Notes: generated by a model not told the origin, from the letters alone. DNA of 64,000 nucleotides from Drosophila miranda (GCF_003369915.1 NW_022881603.1:33477522-33541521), one strand, 5' to 3'; positions 24,669 through 36,778 are shown, counted from the stretch's first letter. Translations and numbers: made by a program.

Positions 24669-25585
24669 TTTTTTTTTTGGTTTTAAATCATCTCAAGGAT
24701 GATCGGAATTTTGATCGTAGCACTGTAGCCACATTGATCAGATACTGGTGATGTAGTTTGGCGAGTTTGACAGGTCGGTATATAAAAAAAAGAGGAAAAT
24801 TACTTAACTGTTTTAGAAAATAAACTGAAATTACTTTATAACATGATGAAGAAAAAAGCGGTCAAAAGTTTAAGTCAGCAGTTTTGATGAAGATTGCCAG
24901 CTTTCTGAGATGTAGCGGCTCTTTTTTGATTAATAATTGATGTAAATTGTTATAATATTTAAAGATTTTAAATTTCCTTCTGAGCCCGGCAAATCTTTGG
25001 CAATCGAAGATCAGGTGTTCGGCATATTCAGTTACATTGCACGTTTCTCAGATATTTGAGTCAATTGCTTTGATTCTGTGTAGGAAGACTTTGTCGTATG
25101 TGTGTCCCGTCATAGGTCTGTTAATGGTCTTGATGCTTTTAGCATTCCATTTAAGAGAAAAATGCCAGGGTTTACTGGGTATGTCTGGAAATATGTCTAT
25201 GAGGCTGGATCCCTTCGTCCTACACTTCGTCCTGTATTCCTCATTCCATTTGTATACTAAAAAGTTCCTAATTTCTCTTTGAGCCTCCTTGTAGCTGTAT
25301 TTTATATTTATTGTAAACCGCTCACTTGTAGCAGCCTTTGCTGCTATGTCAGTCTTTTCGTTGATGGCCACACCCTTGTGACCAGGGACCCATAGAATGT
25401 CAAGTTTCTGAATGTCTGATTGGTTAACTATGTTGTGAATATCATTCACTAGGTACGAGTCTGTATTCTTATTTTTAATTAAATTAATAGCTAGTAATAT
25501 TCGACGGAATATCAAAATCGAATATATTGTTTCGAATCATTTACGGAGAACAATTAACCTATTATAAGCCAAGGGGCCGAAAATA
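24669..25585 (-). mobile_element. I-like LINE 3' fragment (unit 6), longest open frame
   Basis: This copy is open from 25515 to 25048 (155 codons). It continues past RNase H into the C-terminal region (KSIKTINRPMTGHTYDKVFL), so it shows that the short frames in other units are secondary breaks. Confidence 0.78.
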
Positions 25586-26063
25586 ATGAAATTTTAATCA
25601 TTTTAGCGCAGTTCAGGTGAAAGTTAGCGTTGTTATTTTTAATTTCAGATGAAAGATGGCCTGAATCTACAAGAAGAATTTACAATCGTTAATATTTTCT
25701 GCCATTTACCTGAAGAAGGTGAACTATTTAAATAGAGGGGGCTTAAGTGGGCTAAATTCGTTTTTTCATCATAACGAGACGCTATATTGTTGTTGGAAAA
25801 AAAACCAGCAATCGCCGTAGCAAGAAAATAAGTCAAGTATTTAAAACAAACCAGTCAAGTAGAAAAATGATTAATTTATTGGATAAAATTATGTGGGCAG
25901 GACTGAGAGATCTACCTAGCTAGTAATATTCGACGGAATATCAAAAACGGGGAATAGTACAATAGAACTTGAATTCGTCGGTATATCTATGGTATATTTG
26001 GGTTTATTTCTGATGGTCGGACATTATATTTTAACAATAAATCCGCGGCACACTTTTGTTTAG

Positions 26064-27855
26064 CTTCCGAATAAATATATTATTAAGTGAAGTGGAGGCT
26101 ATTTTAAATACGCAGTTTCAGCAGCTGGAAGATATCATCGGGGAAATATTAAAAATAAAAAAGAGCGTAAGTGTTAACAAGCTGCAAAGTCGTTGGTTCC
26201 TTATTTTCATTATTTTTGTATGCAGGGGCAGAACTCAGACACATTGCGAACTGCGGCGGCATTGAAATTTGTTGCATTAAAGCATGCAAATCGAGAAGTT
26301 AAACAGAAAATAAAGTCTGGACGGGATAAATTACACTTGGAAAAATGTAAAGTGGACATAAGACGGTTGCAATTGCAAAATCTTCTGTACGAAGTGAGCC
26401 ACTTGAAAAAGGACATCGTGCGTGGCGAGAAATTCCAGAGTCGTGACTCCAAGTTGGTCCTGCTCTCAGACACTGAGTATTTTACCAAATTGCCGGGAAT
26501 TGAAGATAGTAAAGTGAAACCAGAATCGGAGCACTACAAGCATTTGCAGCGCTTAGAGTGTGATCTGCGTTTAAGGAAAGACCTGGATGAACAGAAAAGC
26601 TCATTGAAGAACTCCAAAAAGGAGCTGCAACAAGAGAATCTTAAATAATCTTGATGTTGAATGGAAGCTTAGTGCTGTGGTCAAATATCTGCCCAAGCCT
26701 CTTTATATATTATTCATCAACCTGCAATGCCTTCAACGTGCGAGCGATGAGCCATCATTCAATGTTGAAGTGGTAGGATATAAAAGTGAAGCTCAGATGC
26801 AGGAGTTGACAAACCTAAAGCAAAACCCAAAAGCAAGGCGCGACTACTCTGAAAGGGACATTGAATTGTCGGGAAAGCCTGAGGAAAATCCTTTGAACAA
26901 AGAATTAAGTCCTCATCCTCTGCACATTCGCATCACGGTAAGATTAAACCAAAACATACGACTATAGAAAAATACCTTAACGTTCGAACGGTCTCTAGCT
27001 TGGCTCTGCTGGCTCGATTCAACTGGTGTTGATTATTCGCTATTTCGAACAAATTAAATGTGCGACAGCATGGCCTCAATTGAGCATTTCCAATAATACA
27101 AACCATCAAGGGTAAGTTTTAGCGAGTGAATTGCTTTAGCAGCAACTATATTTTAAAACATTTTCATGTTTTTAGGGATACTAATTTCGTTCAGCATCTC
27201 CTTCGGCATTTGGTTGCAAACGATTTGGGTAATGAAATACCTATACCCGGTATTCAATACGATGTAAGACAAGCAACAAGCTATAATTTTCCTATATATA
27301 TGTATGAATCATAAAATTATATATTTGCGTTAGTTACAGAATAAGGATCTGACACCAGAGGAATGTATACAATATCTGGAGTCTAAGGACTTTGGAAAAG
27401 CATACTGTTGGTTACAAAGTATATGCTCTATACCAACAGTCAACAGCTCGATGTTGTATAAGCATGAGCTGAACTTGAATAAAAGCATGCGGGAGACCAT
27501 AGCTCGCATTACACGGCGCTGCAACTCTTGGTTAAATCTAAGTCAGCAAACACGTGGTCTGACTAACAAGGACATCGATTTGTATGCACTAAAAGAAAAT
27601 GTCTATCCTGCGGCCTTGTCTTGCAGCCTAGTGCAGTGGACGGCGATCACTCTCGAGGAATTCCTAGCCCAAAATTCAGACGTACTAAACATTTCTCCGG
27701 ATGATAAGGGCATAACATATAATTCCTATCGTGCTGTGATTGTTCGTGGTTCTGCCAAAATGGAGTGTTTCATTCGAATACCGAGTAATTATCCATTGGA
27801 AATGCCACTCTGGATATTGAGTGTGCATTGGAACGGTCGAGGGGGAACGTTGTGA
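26064..27855 (+). pseudogene. thoc5: Thoc5 pseudogene, mosaic deletions, 3' end lost (unit 6)
   Basis: Exon B keeps its acceptor and coiled-coil codons (26226-26648), unlike units 1 and 5, but carries the 85-bp deletion with TAA at 26646-26648. The rest of exon E after the HWNG codons, the last intron and the last exon are missing. DINE-1 sequence follows directly at about 27838 and supplies a stop at 27853-27855. The 3' deletion therefore starts at the DINE-1 left end. Confidence 0.9.
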
Positions 27856-28952
27856 GTTACTGCGGACACCGCAACTCTACAGTTATACCCGATACTAAGT
27901 CAGTATGGCTCTCTTCCAGCAGACGCCGCTAATATTAAACGACACGACAAAGAGTGCGTGCGAGAGAGACAGAAAATCAGTCTGAGCGTGACGTCGGGCG
28001 CTGCGTAGCCACTGCAAATTGATTTGTTCCTATTGGCTATAAAAATGATCTGATCTGATCCAGATTCAGCAATCTGATAGATATGGTCATTATCTATGAT
28101 TCTGCGTTTTTAGTTTTCTTGAATGTGCAATATTGTGGATGCAACAGATTTTCGTCCTTTGTGGGGGCGGAAAAGGGTGGGGTGAAATTTTGAGATATAC
28201 GTTTTATAGTAAGATCTAACAGGAGTGCGGATACCAAATTTGGTTACTCTAGCCTTAATAGTCTCTGAGATTTGTGAATATCCCCAGATTTTCATCCTTT
28301 GCGGGGGCGGAAGGGGGTGTGGCGAAATTTTGAAACAAACTCGTCTCGGTCCGATATATTAGGAGTGTGGATACCAAATTTGGTTGCTCTAGCTTTTATA
28401 GTCTCTGAGATCTAGGCGCTAATGTTTTACTTTAAGCAAAGCCGCCTATGCTACGTGTGTGTTAGAGAGAGACAGGTCGAGAAAAAATGAAATTGTTTTC
28501 TTGATGCTGGCTATAATAATACGATCCAATTCAGATTCCGCAGTCTTAAAGATATGGTCATTCTCTACAATTCTACGTTTTTGGTTTTCTCATATCTTTA
28601 AAATTGTGGATGCCACAGATTTTCGTCCTTTGTGGGGGCGGAAGTGGGCGGGGCGAAGTTTTGAAATATTTTTGTAGCAGTGACATATCACAGAAGTCTG
28701 GGTCCAAAACATCGTTGCTCTAGCTCTTATAGCCTTTGAGCACTAGGCGCTGAAGGGGACGGACAGACGGACGGACGGACAGACGGTCAGACGGACAGAC
28801 AGACATGGCTCAATCGACTCGGCTATTGATGCTGATCAAGAATATATATACTTTATGGGGTCGGAAACGATTCCTTCTGGACGTTACACACATCCACTTT
28901 TACCACAAATCTAATATACCCCAATACTCATTTTGAGTATCGGGTATAAAAA
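27838..28952. mobile_element. DINE-1/INE-1-like Helentron (unit 6)
   Basis: Same element and right junction as in units 1 and 5. The left side now touches Thoc5 exon E because about 280 bp of the gene between them was deleted. Confidence 0.82.
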
Positions 28953-29083
28953 CGGTTCCGTACACGCATTTTGTAAAAAAAAAAAAAAAGCAGTTACTAA
29001 ACATCTTCACAGTTGCTGTTTATTATGTAATGCATAATTGCAATAATGCAATAAATAAGTAACATTTAAATCTAGCTACAGTT

Positions 29084-29920
29084 TTATTGCCAGCTTAGTT
29101 TCTGAGATGCTGTCGCTGCCAGGGACTCGGTTGGCAGGGTGATTGCAGAGGCATTTTCAACAGACTCTCGACTCTCATCCGGTATAACTTTATCAACAAC
29201 GTGTTTTTCTATTAGACCGCTTTCTCCCAAGTAGCATATGGAAAATCCATCGTACCATGCCTCCTGATCCTTCAGTACTTCCTTCAATTGCCACACCTTG
29301 TATTTCCAGAACTGGAACATCACCTTCAGGCCGGATATGCCCCTCACGCGCTACCTTATGCGCACGGTGTAATCGTCGGGATGCTTTGTAATTTTAAGAA
29401 CCTCAAACTTAACGTAGGCGTACTTTAAGTGACCCACAGTTCGAAGAATGGCAATTTGCTTAACAAAGTGGTATAGACCGACTGTGTGCTTGCCGGTAAT
29501 ATTGTTCTGAAATATAAGGTTTGGGCTGTATATGGAATAGTTCAGCGGTTCAACAAAGAGTTTGGGAAGCGTGGTTCGCAGAACTTCTTAGGCTCGCTCC
29601 AGATCTTCAGGCTTTCGAACATTTTCCTTCTCTTTGGCGGATGTTTGTACATTACTGTTTTCGTGAAAACTTCGTTTCGGTTGCATTACGCTACTACCTT
29701 CACATTTTAGCCAATTGTAGTTATATGATCCTGTGCAAGGAGAGTATAATCGCATTGTGGAGCCCCACAAGCTTATCAAATTGCTCTTTCTCATTGATAA
29801 AATTCCAAAATTTCGCATCATTTTGACAAGGACCATTGACGAATTTACCGGACTCTGGTAACTGTATTTCCCGTAATATGTTAAATGTTTCTTCCTTTTA
29901 AGCGTCACTCTGCCGTTCAA
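29084..29920 (-). pseudogene. C6orf136/DUF2358-family gene copy (unit 6)
   Basis: It carries the TGG-to-TAG change near 29354 that is otherwise seen only near 17798, and the shared TAA near 29588. It lacks the 20-bp insertion although its unit has DINE-1. Two substitutions alter the [11 protein letters not shown] motif ([11 protein letters not shown]). Confidence 0.8.
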
Positions 29921-30926
29921 ATATCACGTTCAAATTCTTCATCTGGTTTTACTCAGCGTTTAAATTGTGGGGTTTTTAATCTTTTTTAGACGTGCTCGTG
30001 TTGTAACCAAGTTTATTTGGAATCGAAAAATCATATGGTCATATGTATATCGATATAAATATTTTGTACAATAAAAGTGTGATGTGATGAGATAGTTTTT
30101 TTGGGATATCTCAACGGAACTTTCTGAACTCGGAGACAGTTTACACTATTTTTTTGTAGTTTCAGTGATCCAACGTCGTTAGAATCATAGTTGGATAATG
30201 GAAATAAGTATCCATATTTTTATGTGATATTTCCCGTATGCGACTATACTTCAAGACCACTCTAGTCTAAATTATTGTCGCACCAGTCGAAAAGCTGTTG
30301 AACTATTTGTGCCAAAACGTGCCACCCAGTTGTGGTAGAGTAATACCTAACAAAAATAGATCCAAAGAAAATTCATGTCGACCAGAAATACCTAGATTTT
30401 TCAAATCACAACGTTCCCCCCCGTTTTTTTTTGGTTTTAAATCATCTCAAGGATGATCGGAATTTTGATCGTAGCACTGTAGCCACATTGATCAGATACT
30501 GGTGATGTAGTTTGGCGAGTTTGACAGGTCGGTATATAAAAAAAGAGGAAAATTACTTAATTGTTTTAGAAAATAAACTGAAATTACTTTATAACATGAT
30601 GAAGAAAAAAGTGGTCAAAAGTTTAAGTCAGCACTTTTGATGAAGATTGCCAGCTCTCTGAGATGTAGCGGCTCTTTTTTGATTAATAATTGATGTAAAT
30701 TGTTATAATATTTAAAGATTTTGAATTTCCTTCTGAGCCCGGCAAATCTTTGGCAATCGAAGATCAGGTGTTCGGCATATTCAGTTACATTGCACGTTTC
30801 TCAGATATTTGAGTCAATTGCTTTGATTCTGTGTAGGAAGACTTTGTCGTATGTGTGTCCCGTCATAAGTCTGTTAATGGTCTTGATGCTTTTAACATTC
30901 CATTTAAGAGAAAAATGCCAGGGTTT
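29909..30926. repeat. Tandem unit cut by transposon nest
   Basis: Unit sequence is normal to about 30926, inside the LINE piece, where gypsy-related DNA starts with TGTTACGAACC. The unit's Thoc5 half reappears only at 51533, beyond the nest. Confidence 0.92.
30424..30926 (-). mobile_element. I-like LINE 3' fragment cut by gypsy DNA (unit 7)
   Basis: Only the 3' UTR, tail and C-terminal codons remain. The element is interrupted after AAATGCCAGGGTT, where gypsy-related DNA begins. Confidence 0.8.
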
Positions 30927-31044
30927 GTTACGAACCTTTGTTTTCTTCGGGGCAAGGCCGGCTAGCCAGTCATCCCAGGGCTGGGTACTTCCCAAGCCCT
31001 CAGGTCGCACAATATACCAACTAATTGGACATCTCGAACAAATT
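30927..31044. mobile_element. Inverted piece of gypsy LTR-like DNA
   Basis: About 118 bp starting TGTTACGAACC. It is the reverse complement of the end of the stretch at 32610-32727, and is joined directly to the gypsy pol 3' end. The same inverted piece occurs at 57600-57720. Confidence 0.7.
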
Positions 31045-31306
31045 GAAACACAGCCTACACCAAGCGTATGAGCGGAGCAGCCAGCGATACAACAAACGGG
31101 CCCGAGTCTTTTTCGCCAGACCTGGCCAAGAAGTCTACAGGCGCAACTTCACCCTCAGCGACTTTGGCAAAAGCTACAACGCCAAGTTCGCCCGGAAATT
31201 CCTAAAATGCAGAGTCGTACGTCCAGTAGCGAATAACGCCTACGAGCTGGAGGATCTGTCGGGGAGGCCGGTGGGGATTTTTCACGCCAAAGACCTAAAA
31301 TTGTAG
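31045..31306 (+). pseudogene. Gypsy pol C-terminal fragment
   Basis: About 87 codons identical, except for single residues, to the pol C-terminus ending at 41913 (from SLHQAYERSSQRYNKRA to IFHAKDLKL). This part lies after the integrase core. It is the 3' remnant of an upstream gypsy copy that lost the rest. Confidence 0.9.
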
Positions 31307-33430
31307 CGAAAACTTCAGACTGAGTCAGAAACAAGGGAAACGCACTCAAGTAGGGAATATCCGATCAGTGGGTGTAAGCCTACGTTGGGCGCTGCAAGAT
31401 CCTAGGCACCGTAATGTCCGGGAAGGCCAGCAGTTTTAGGGAAACGTGTAACTCTTCGCTGTTTGCGAATAATACTCCGCGGCCATGGTCGCTCGAATTT
31501 TCGCTAGGTGTTGCATGCGAAGATATCGATAGGTGATATCCCATAGAAGCGGTGAGGAGGAAAGAAGTTCGAACATAGTGGCAAGGCCAAAATTTAAGGG
31601 GAAAGGGTTAGCAAGAGTGGCGCCACCTGGTCCTGGAGAGTGAGAATTCCGCGCGCTCTCCGGAGAAGATATCCGATCTCATCCCATAACGGAGTCCCGA
31701 AGCCAAGAGAAGAGAGAGCGATGGGGATCAGCGGCCCGGGAGCATTAAACAGAGCAGCTAAGCCAAGAGGGGGTTCGGAGAAAGAAATTCCCGCAACGGA
31801 GGAGCATGCGCGCCGGACATAGTGATCTAGTGATTTTTTTCGTTCTGAAAGAAAAAGTGAGTGGGATGAGGATGGAGTAGTGGCCATCACCCTGAAAAAA
31901 AAAGATAAATAAATCTGTGATTCCAGGGGATCCAGATCAGTGAGAGACCAGGAACCAGGACTAGCGGGACGGGAAAGGGACCCAAGAAGCATAAGAGGAA
32001 TAGGGCACAGCTCCGCCATCCTGGCTTGGTTTTGCTGGGCTCGAAGACACAATCCTGGCCACGTAGAGCGGGTCCCTCGCCCATTTAGAGAGAACAAAAA
32101 AATCTTCAATTAACTTATTTACTCCCATTATTTATTTTTGTTAGACGTCTCCATTTATATGTATATGTTAATCCCCTAATTTAAGTCCGTCCATATTATA
32201 TCTGTATGTAACTTATTTATATTTATTATATTAATTATTTCTATTTATCTATTTATTTATTAACCGCCCGTAGTGATAAGATGAGGGAGGTATGAATAGG
32301 CAGGCTTAGTGTAGCGATGATACCGTGTAAAATTAGGAAATTGAAGTGAAAATTATAACGACGAAAATGAATTGCTAAGCGTTTCATATGGGGGAAGAGG
32401 AGCCACAGCAACGAGACGGTAAGGCTGCTGCACATGGCAGGGAGATCCAAAACGTTGTTATTCAGATCTCAGGTAGGGAGGGTACGTCAGGGGTAAAAAC
32501 ATCGACACCTCGACCTGGTCCACATCTGTGTTGAAGGAAGTTACTGTAATGTTGTTTGTCGAGTAGAGTCCGTTTGCAGTTTTTTTTGGCGATTACTTTT
32601 GTTGTTTCAATTTGTTCGAGATGTCCAATTAGTTGGTATATTGTGCGACCTGAGGGCTTGGGAAGTACCCAGCCCTGGGATGACTGGCTAGCCGGCCTTG
32701 CCCCGAAGAAAACAAAGGTTCGTAACAATAATGGCGAACAATCTGAGACAGGGAAGTGGACTCGCAGTCCTGGCTCTACCATCAAAGAGGGAGAGTACGG
32801 ATGCGAATCACACAGACGTCGAAGAAAGTATAAATATCCAGCAGAGAAGATAGATCTCGAGTGGTATTTTGCAATCTGGGGTCCATCGGTGTTCCGGTGG
32901 CCTGTGAGGGACTCGACGAGTTGGCTCACAGAAGAACTGCGCTGAGGGATCTGAGGATGCAAAGAAAATCCACAAAGTAAAAAGTTTTTTTTGGTGTTTG
33001 AGGATTCGGCACTTATCTGACAACGGGAAGCAGGAAATCTCAAGAGGGGATTTGGTTTGGCACTGGCAGAGGAGAATCCACAAGCCAGTTAGCAACCGGC
33101 CCGGTGCCTGGTGTGCAAAATGAGAACCTGAAGAAGAAAAAAGAAATACCCGAAGTTAGGATATGGCCAGAAAGATTTCTGTTTTTCGCTTCCCCTGCTT
33201 ACCGCTGGATGCAGTCGGGAGGGTAGATTCTCAATGAGATTTTTGTTCTGAGTGGCCCGTGGGGACAGAAGTCGGCCACGCGTTGCACTCGGAGCAGCTA
33301 CAACATCCCTCAACGGGCATTCAGTAGGGAAGTAGGCGGAAACAGCGACTGTAGGGAAGTGAGCGCCCTTGACTCTTAATCTTCCAAGGAAGATAAGAGT
33401 AGTCAACAGCGCTCGCAAAGTTCTAGAGCT
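31307..33430 (+). mobile_element. Gypsy 3' non-coding/LTR region, copy 1
   Basis: About 2.1 kb without a gene, repeated at 41914-42938 plus 46947-48122 and in part at 57796-58784. It lies between a pol end and a gag leader, so it should contain the LTR shared by two head-to-tail elements. A plus-strand TATA box lies at 32829-32836. LTRs near 2 kb are known in Ulysses-type elements. Exact LTR ends cannot be set from this window. Open frames here (such as minus 33043-32462) show no protein family. Confidence 0.65.
32829..32836 (+). promoter_or_regulatory. TATA box of gypsy LTR
   Basis: TATAAATA lies in a GC-balanced stretch in the same orientation as gag-pol; it repeats at 47524-47531 in the second copy. 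It is a likely core promoter for the element. Confidence 0.5.
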
Positions 33431-33433
33431 GAG

Positions 33434-35183
33434 GGTGCTTATGTCATCTGCATAGGCTGTTATTTTTGGGGCCTTCCTTTCAAATCTCTTAATGAGGTCG
33501 TCGACCACCAAATTCCACAGTAGTGGCGACAGGACTCCACCCTGAGGGTGCCTCTGTTTGCCCCCTTTACCATGGAAGCGGTGCCCCACTCCGATTGCAC
33601 CCGTCTACAACTTAGGAGGTTTTTGATCCAGACGTTGATTGCAGGGTGTATGTTATTCGCTTCTAGGCGACTTGTTATTGCGGCTGTTGCCACGTTGTTG
33701 AATGCTCCTGAGATGTCCAAAAATGCTCCCAAAGCATACTTTTTGTTGTGAAGGACGCTCTCGATGGTGGCTACTAGCGAGTGTAGTGCCGTCTCCACTG
33801 ATTTCCCTTTAGTGTAGGCGTGTTGGTTTATTGACATCAGTCCCCCTACCTCATTCCTGATGTGTAAATCCAACAGCTTTTCTAGTGTTTTTAGTAGAAA
33901 GGAGGTAAGGCTTATCGGTCTGTAATCCTTGGGACTCACGTGGCTGCACTTTCCTGCCTTAGGGAGGAAGACAAACCTCGAGGTTCTCCATTGGATGGGG
34001 ATATAGCCTGTACTTAGGCATGCTGAGTATATTGAGAAGAGCCATGGGGTAATAACCTCTTTGGTCAACTGCATCATGGCTGGGAATATTCCGTCCAGTC
34101 CTGGTGCTTTTATGGCCGCGAAGGAGTCTATGGCCCAGTGGATTCTCTTAGTGGTTAACAGACCTATTGGGGGGTGCTGTTCCTCAGTTGCTAGTTCCTG
34201 ATGCTCCTTGGCGTCAGTGACCTCGGTGCATCCAGGGAAGTGCGCCTCCATTAGTGCTGTTAGGGCTTCTTTACTGCCCTCTGTCCACTGTCCGTTGTCT
34301 AGTTTTAGTTGGCTCTGTACTGTGGGCTGCTTTGAGAGCAGCTTCCGGAGCCTAGCGGTTTCGGGCACTTTCTCAATGTTGGAGCAGAAGTTTCTCCACG
34401 AGTTCCTTTGTGCCTTACGTATTTCCTTCTTGTAGCTCCTAAGTAGGATTTTATATTCCTCATTGACAATCTCTTCGTTCGCTTGTTTGTTTTTCTATAG
34501 ACTGTTATCTTCGAAGAGTGTTTGAATTCGCACTTGAACTGAATGTACTTATGGTCTGAGAAGGATGGTCTTTCGAGGACTCTCCAGTCAGATACCAAGG
34601 TACTCTTTCCCGTGACAAGAGTTAGGTCTAGCACGTTAGACGAGGTGGGACCAACGAAGGTGTGTTCCTCCCCCACGTTTGCTACATCTAAGTTAGTGGA
34701 TAAGATAAAGTCTAGGAGTGACTCACCTCTATCGTTGGTGTCAGGGCTTCCCCACACATTGTGATGGGCGTTGGCGTCTGCACCGATGAGGAGTTGGAGA
34801 TTTTTGGAGCCGGCTTCTGTCACCAGACTCCTAAGTTCTTCCGGCGGGGCGGGCCTGTCGTGTGCCATGTAGCAGGAAGCTGCCATTAGGCGCTTTTCCT
34901 CGCTCTCCAGCATCACCACCGTCAGGTCATCCGTGCTGTAATGAGACATAAGATGAGCATGGATTCCCTTCCGTACGAGTACGGCGGTTCTGTTCCTGCT
35001 TACCGATGTTGAGTAGAGAAGGCTGTAATTTGAGGACTTTAGTCCGGCCACAGAGTTGCCTGACGCAATCCACGGCTCCTGGACTAAAGCTATGTCGGCG
35101 GGCCCTTGCTCCATGGCAATGATGAGCTCCGCCGACGCTACCTTGCTTTTATGGAGATTGAGTTGCAGCACCCTTAGTGTCAT
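33434..35183 (-). pseudogene. LOA LINE ORF2: endonuclease and partial reverse transcriptase
   Basis: The start ATG at 35183-35181 lies inside ORF1. The AP-like endonuclease occupies 35183 to about 34500 (LQLNLHKSK, DIALVQEPW, LLIGADANAHH, SDHKYIQF). A frameshift lies between about 34500 and 34370. The RT follows to 33460 (YRPISLTSF, FLDISGAFNN). Another frameshift near 33580 leads to HPQGGVLSPLLWN and AYADDI. The frame ends at the 33431 junction, so the RT thumb and any RNase H are lost. It is dead as an enzyme gene. Confidence 0.85.
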
Positions 35184-36582
35184 GGGTGGCTAACTCAACC
35201 TCGCACGACGGGTTGACTATGATTGTCAGGTCACCGTCACCGTCTTCCTCCTCCTCCGAGTCGTCCAGCGCAAGACCCTGGGGGTCCTCTACTATGGTCT
35301 CCAGACCTAGGTCCTTCTCGACCTCGCCTGCCTGGAGGGTGTGCGCATCTTTATCCTCGGGGTGGCGCTTTTTCAGCCGTAGGTATACGCTACCTACGCC
35401 CCACGCCATCTTCCCGAACTTGGGATACAGGATGTCCTCCGCCACCTTGCTGATCTGGAGGATCACGTGCTGGCCCCCCTCGTTGGGTAGTGGGCTACCG
35501 GCTTGCAGAACCTTCCAATCAGCAGTTGGCACGTCCGGATTTTGCCTCTGCAGCAGCTTCAGTGCTCGCTCCCCCTGGACAGCAATGGGGAAGAGCACCT
35601 TCGCCTTTGGTATGGACGGGATCAGCTCCCTGTCTACCACCTCCAGCTTGGCCCCCTCCCACAGAGCTTCCAGTAGGGGCACCTTCTGCACCAGCCACTG
35701 CCGCGTTGGGTCGTCATTGCACTTGAGGATTTTGACCCCGTTCAGCCATCCCGCTCCATCGAACGTGGGCATGGGAGCGCTAGGGTCCTCCTCCATTCGC
35801 GAGAACAGTGCCTCGACGAGCTGCGCGTGGACTAACTTCCACTGCGCCGCCGTCATCTTCCCGTTCTCATCGCTGCGATCGATCAGGGCCACAATGAGAT
35901 GTCTCTTGGACACCTCGCTCATGGCCTTCTGCCTCGGCTTCCTCGTCTTCGGCTGGGGGGTGGCCACCTTGGGCCCGCGTTGCCGCTTGCTCGCCGGAGT
36001 GTCTTTGGCAGCACTCTCGATCGAACGTTGCCTCTTGGTGGCCAACATCTCCTCCACCTTGTTGGCGAATCCACCGTTTGTTGCCTTCATCTGCGGCAGC
36101 TGCGCGTAGTATTCGCGGCCCTCCTGTACCCGTTGCTCAGCCCAGGCTAGCTTGGACTTCTCCTCTTGGGAGATATCCGCCTTGCCCTGGAGCCGGCTCA
36201 GTAACTTGAGGGCCGCCTTATACTGAGCTTTTGCCTTCATCCCCTCCCTGGAACGCTTCGGCCCTTCCCTATGCAGGGAGCTGGTACCTGGTTCCGGCGA
36301 GCGGAGAAGGCTTTCCTCTTCGGTCTTGCTAAGGGATAGAACGCTCTCCAGGTCCGAGTCTGCATCGACAACGGCACCCGCGCGGCTCACCCTGCAACGC
36401 GTCGTTTTTGTGGCAGTAGTATTACAACTGACATGACCTGCTCCCGCCATGCCCGAGGTGTGACCGCTGGCGACACGCAGAGAGGATTGCTCCTCCCCGT
36501 GCCCGCCGGTGGGAGCAGTCACGCTTTCCACCGACGTTTGGGTTGACATCCCAACCCGTGTTTGCTCCTTATCTACCTCCAT
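35149..36582 (-). CDS. LOA LINE ORF1 protein (nucleic-acid-binding, DUF4780-type)
   Basis: An intact 477-codon frame. The N-terminal half is low-complexity, rich in Ser/Glu/Lys with a basic KRQR segment (likely nuclear targeting). The C-terminal half has the globular pattern of LOA-clade ORF1 proteins (WKLVHAQLVEALFSRM, GAGWLNGVKILKC, RQWLVQKVPLLEALW). The tail is acidic (EEEEDGDGD). Such proteins bind element RNA to form the RNP used in retrotransposition. It overlaps ORF2 by 35 bp, as in related elements. Confidence 0.8.
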   Translation of the reverse strand: MEVDKEQTRVGMSTQTSVESVTAPTGGHGEEQSSLRVASGHTSGMAGAGHVSCNTTATKTTRCRVSRAGAVVDADSDLESVLSLSKTEEESLLRSPEPGTSSLHREGPKRSREGMKAKAQYKAALKLLSRLQGKADISQEEKSKLAWAEQRVQEGREYYAQLPQMKATNGGFANKVEEMLATKRQRSIESAAKDTPASKRQRGPKVATPQPKTRKPRQKAMSEVSKRHLIVALIDRSDENGKMTAAQWKLVHAQLVEALFSRMEEDPSAPMPTFDGAGWLNGVKILKCNDDPTRQWLVQKVPLLEALWEGAKLEVVDRELIPSIPKAKVLFPIAVQGERALKLLQRQNPDVPTADWKVLQAGSPLPNEGGQHVILQISKVAEDILYPKFGKMAWGVGSVYLRLKKRHPEDKDAHTLQAGEVEKDLGLETIVEDPQGLALDDSEEEEDGDGDLTIIVNPSCEVELATHDTKGAATQSP

Positions 36583-36778
36583 ATTTGGCCCGAAGGTCCA
36601 TACTGGTTAATGTTTATCGGGGGACCACCCCCTAGCGTTTTATGCCTGGCTGCCAGGCACCTCTAGCCATGGCCTTGATTCAGTTCCCCCGACTTTAGAT
36701 CGGGAAGACGATGGACCATAGCCTTAGCTAGACACTGCATTACCCCGGGCAAGGCAAGCGACAGTGCATTATCCTCGC

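Larger units (their letters stand above)
24155..29908. repeat. Tandem unit, 5754 bp, mosaic type
   Basis: It carries DINE-1 and one of the two Thoc5 deletions (the stop-creating one) but retains the 278-bp stretch missing from units 1 and 5. Its DUF2358 lacks the 20-bp insertion and has the TGG-to-TAG change also found near 17798. This mixture points to recombination or gene conversion between unit types. Confidence 0.93.
33431..36778 (-). mobile_element. LOA-type LINE, 5' end present, 3' end missing
   Basis: A minus-strand element inserted in the gypsy leader. Order from its 5' end: 5' UTR (36778-36583), ORF1, ORF2 endonuclease and reverse transcriptase, then an abrupt stop at 33431 just after the AYADDI motif. 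The rest of the RT, the C-terminal region and the tail are absent. Gypsy leader sequence resumes at 36779, while the left gypsy flank ends at 33430, and the gypsy leader between (seen at 48123-48670) is also gone. Confidence 0.85.

Noticed and set aside
32462-33043. Minus-strand ORF of 193 codons repeated at 47157-47738
   Set aside because: It lies in gypsy LTR-like DNA with a plus-strand TATA box, has no protein family pattern, and is conserved only because the LTR region is duplicated.
35177-36109. Plus-strand ORF of 310 codons
   Set aside because: It is antisense to LOA ORF1, with Ser/Cys/Arg-rich composition typical of a shadow frame.
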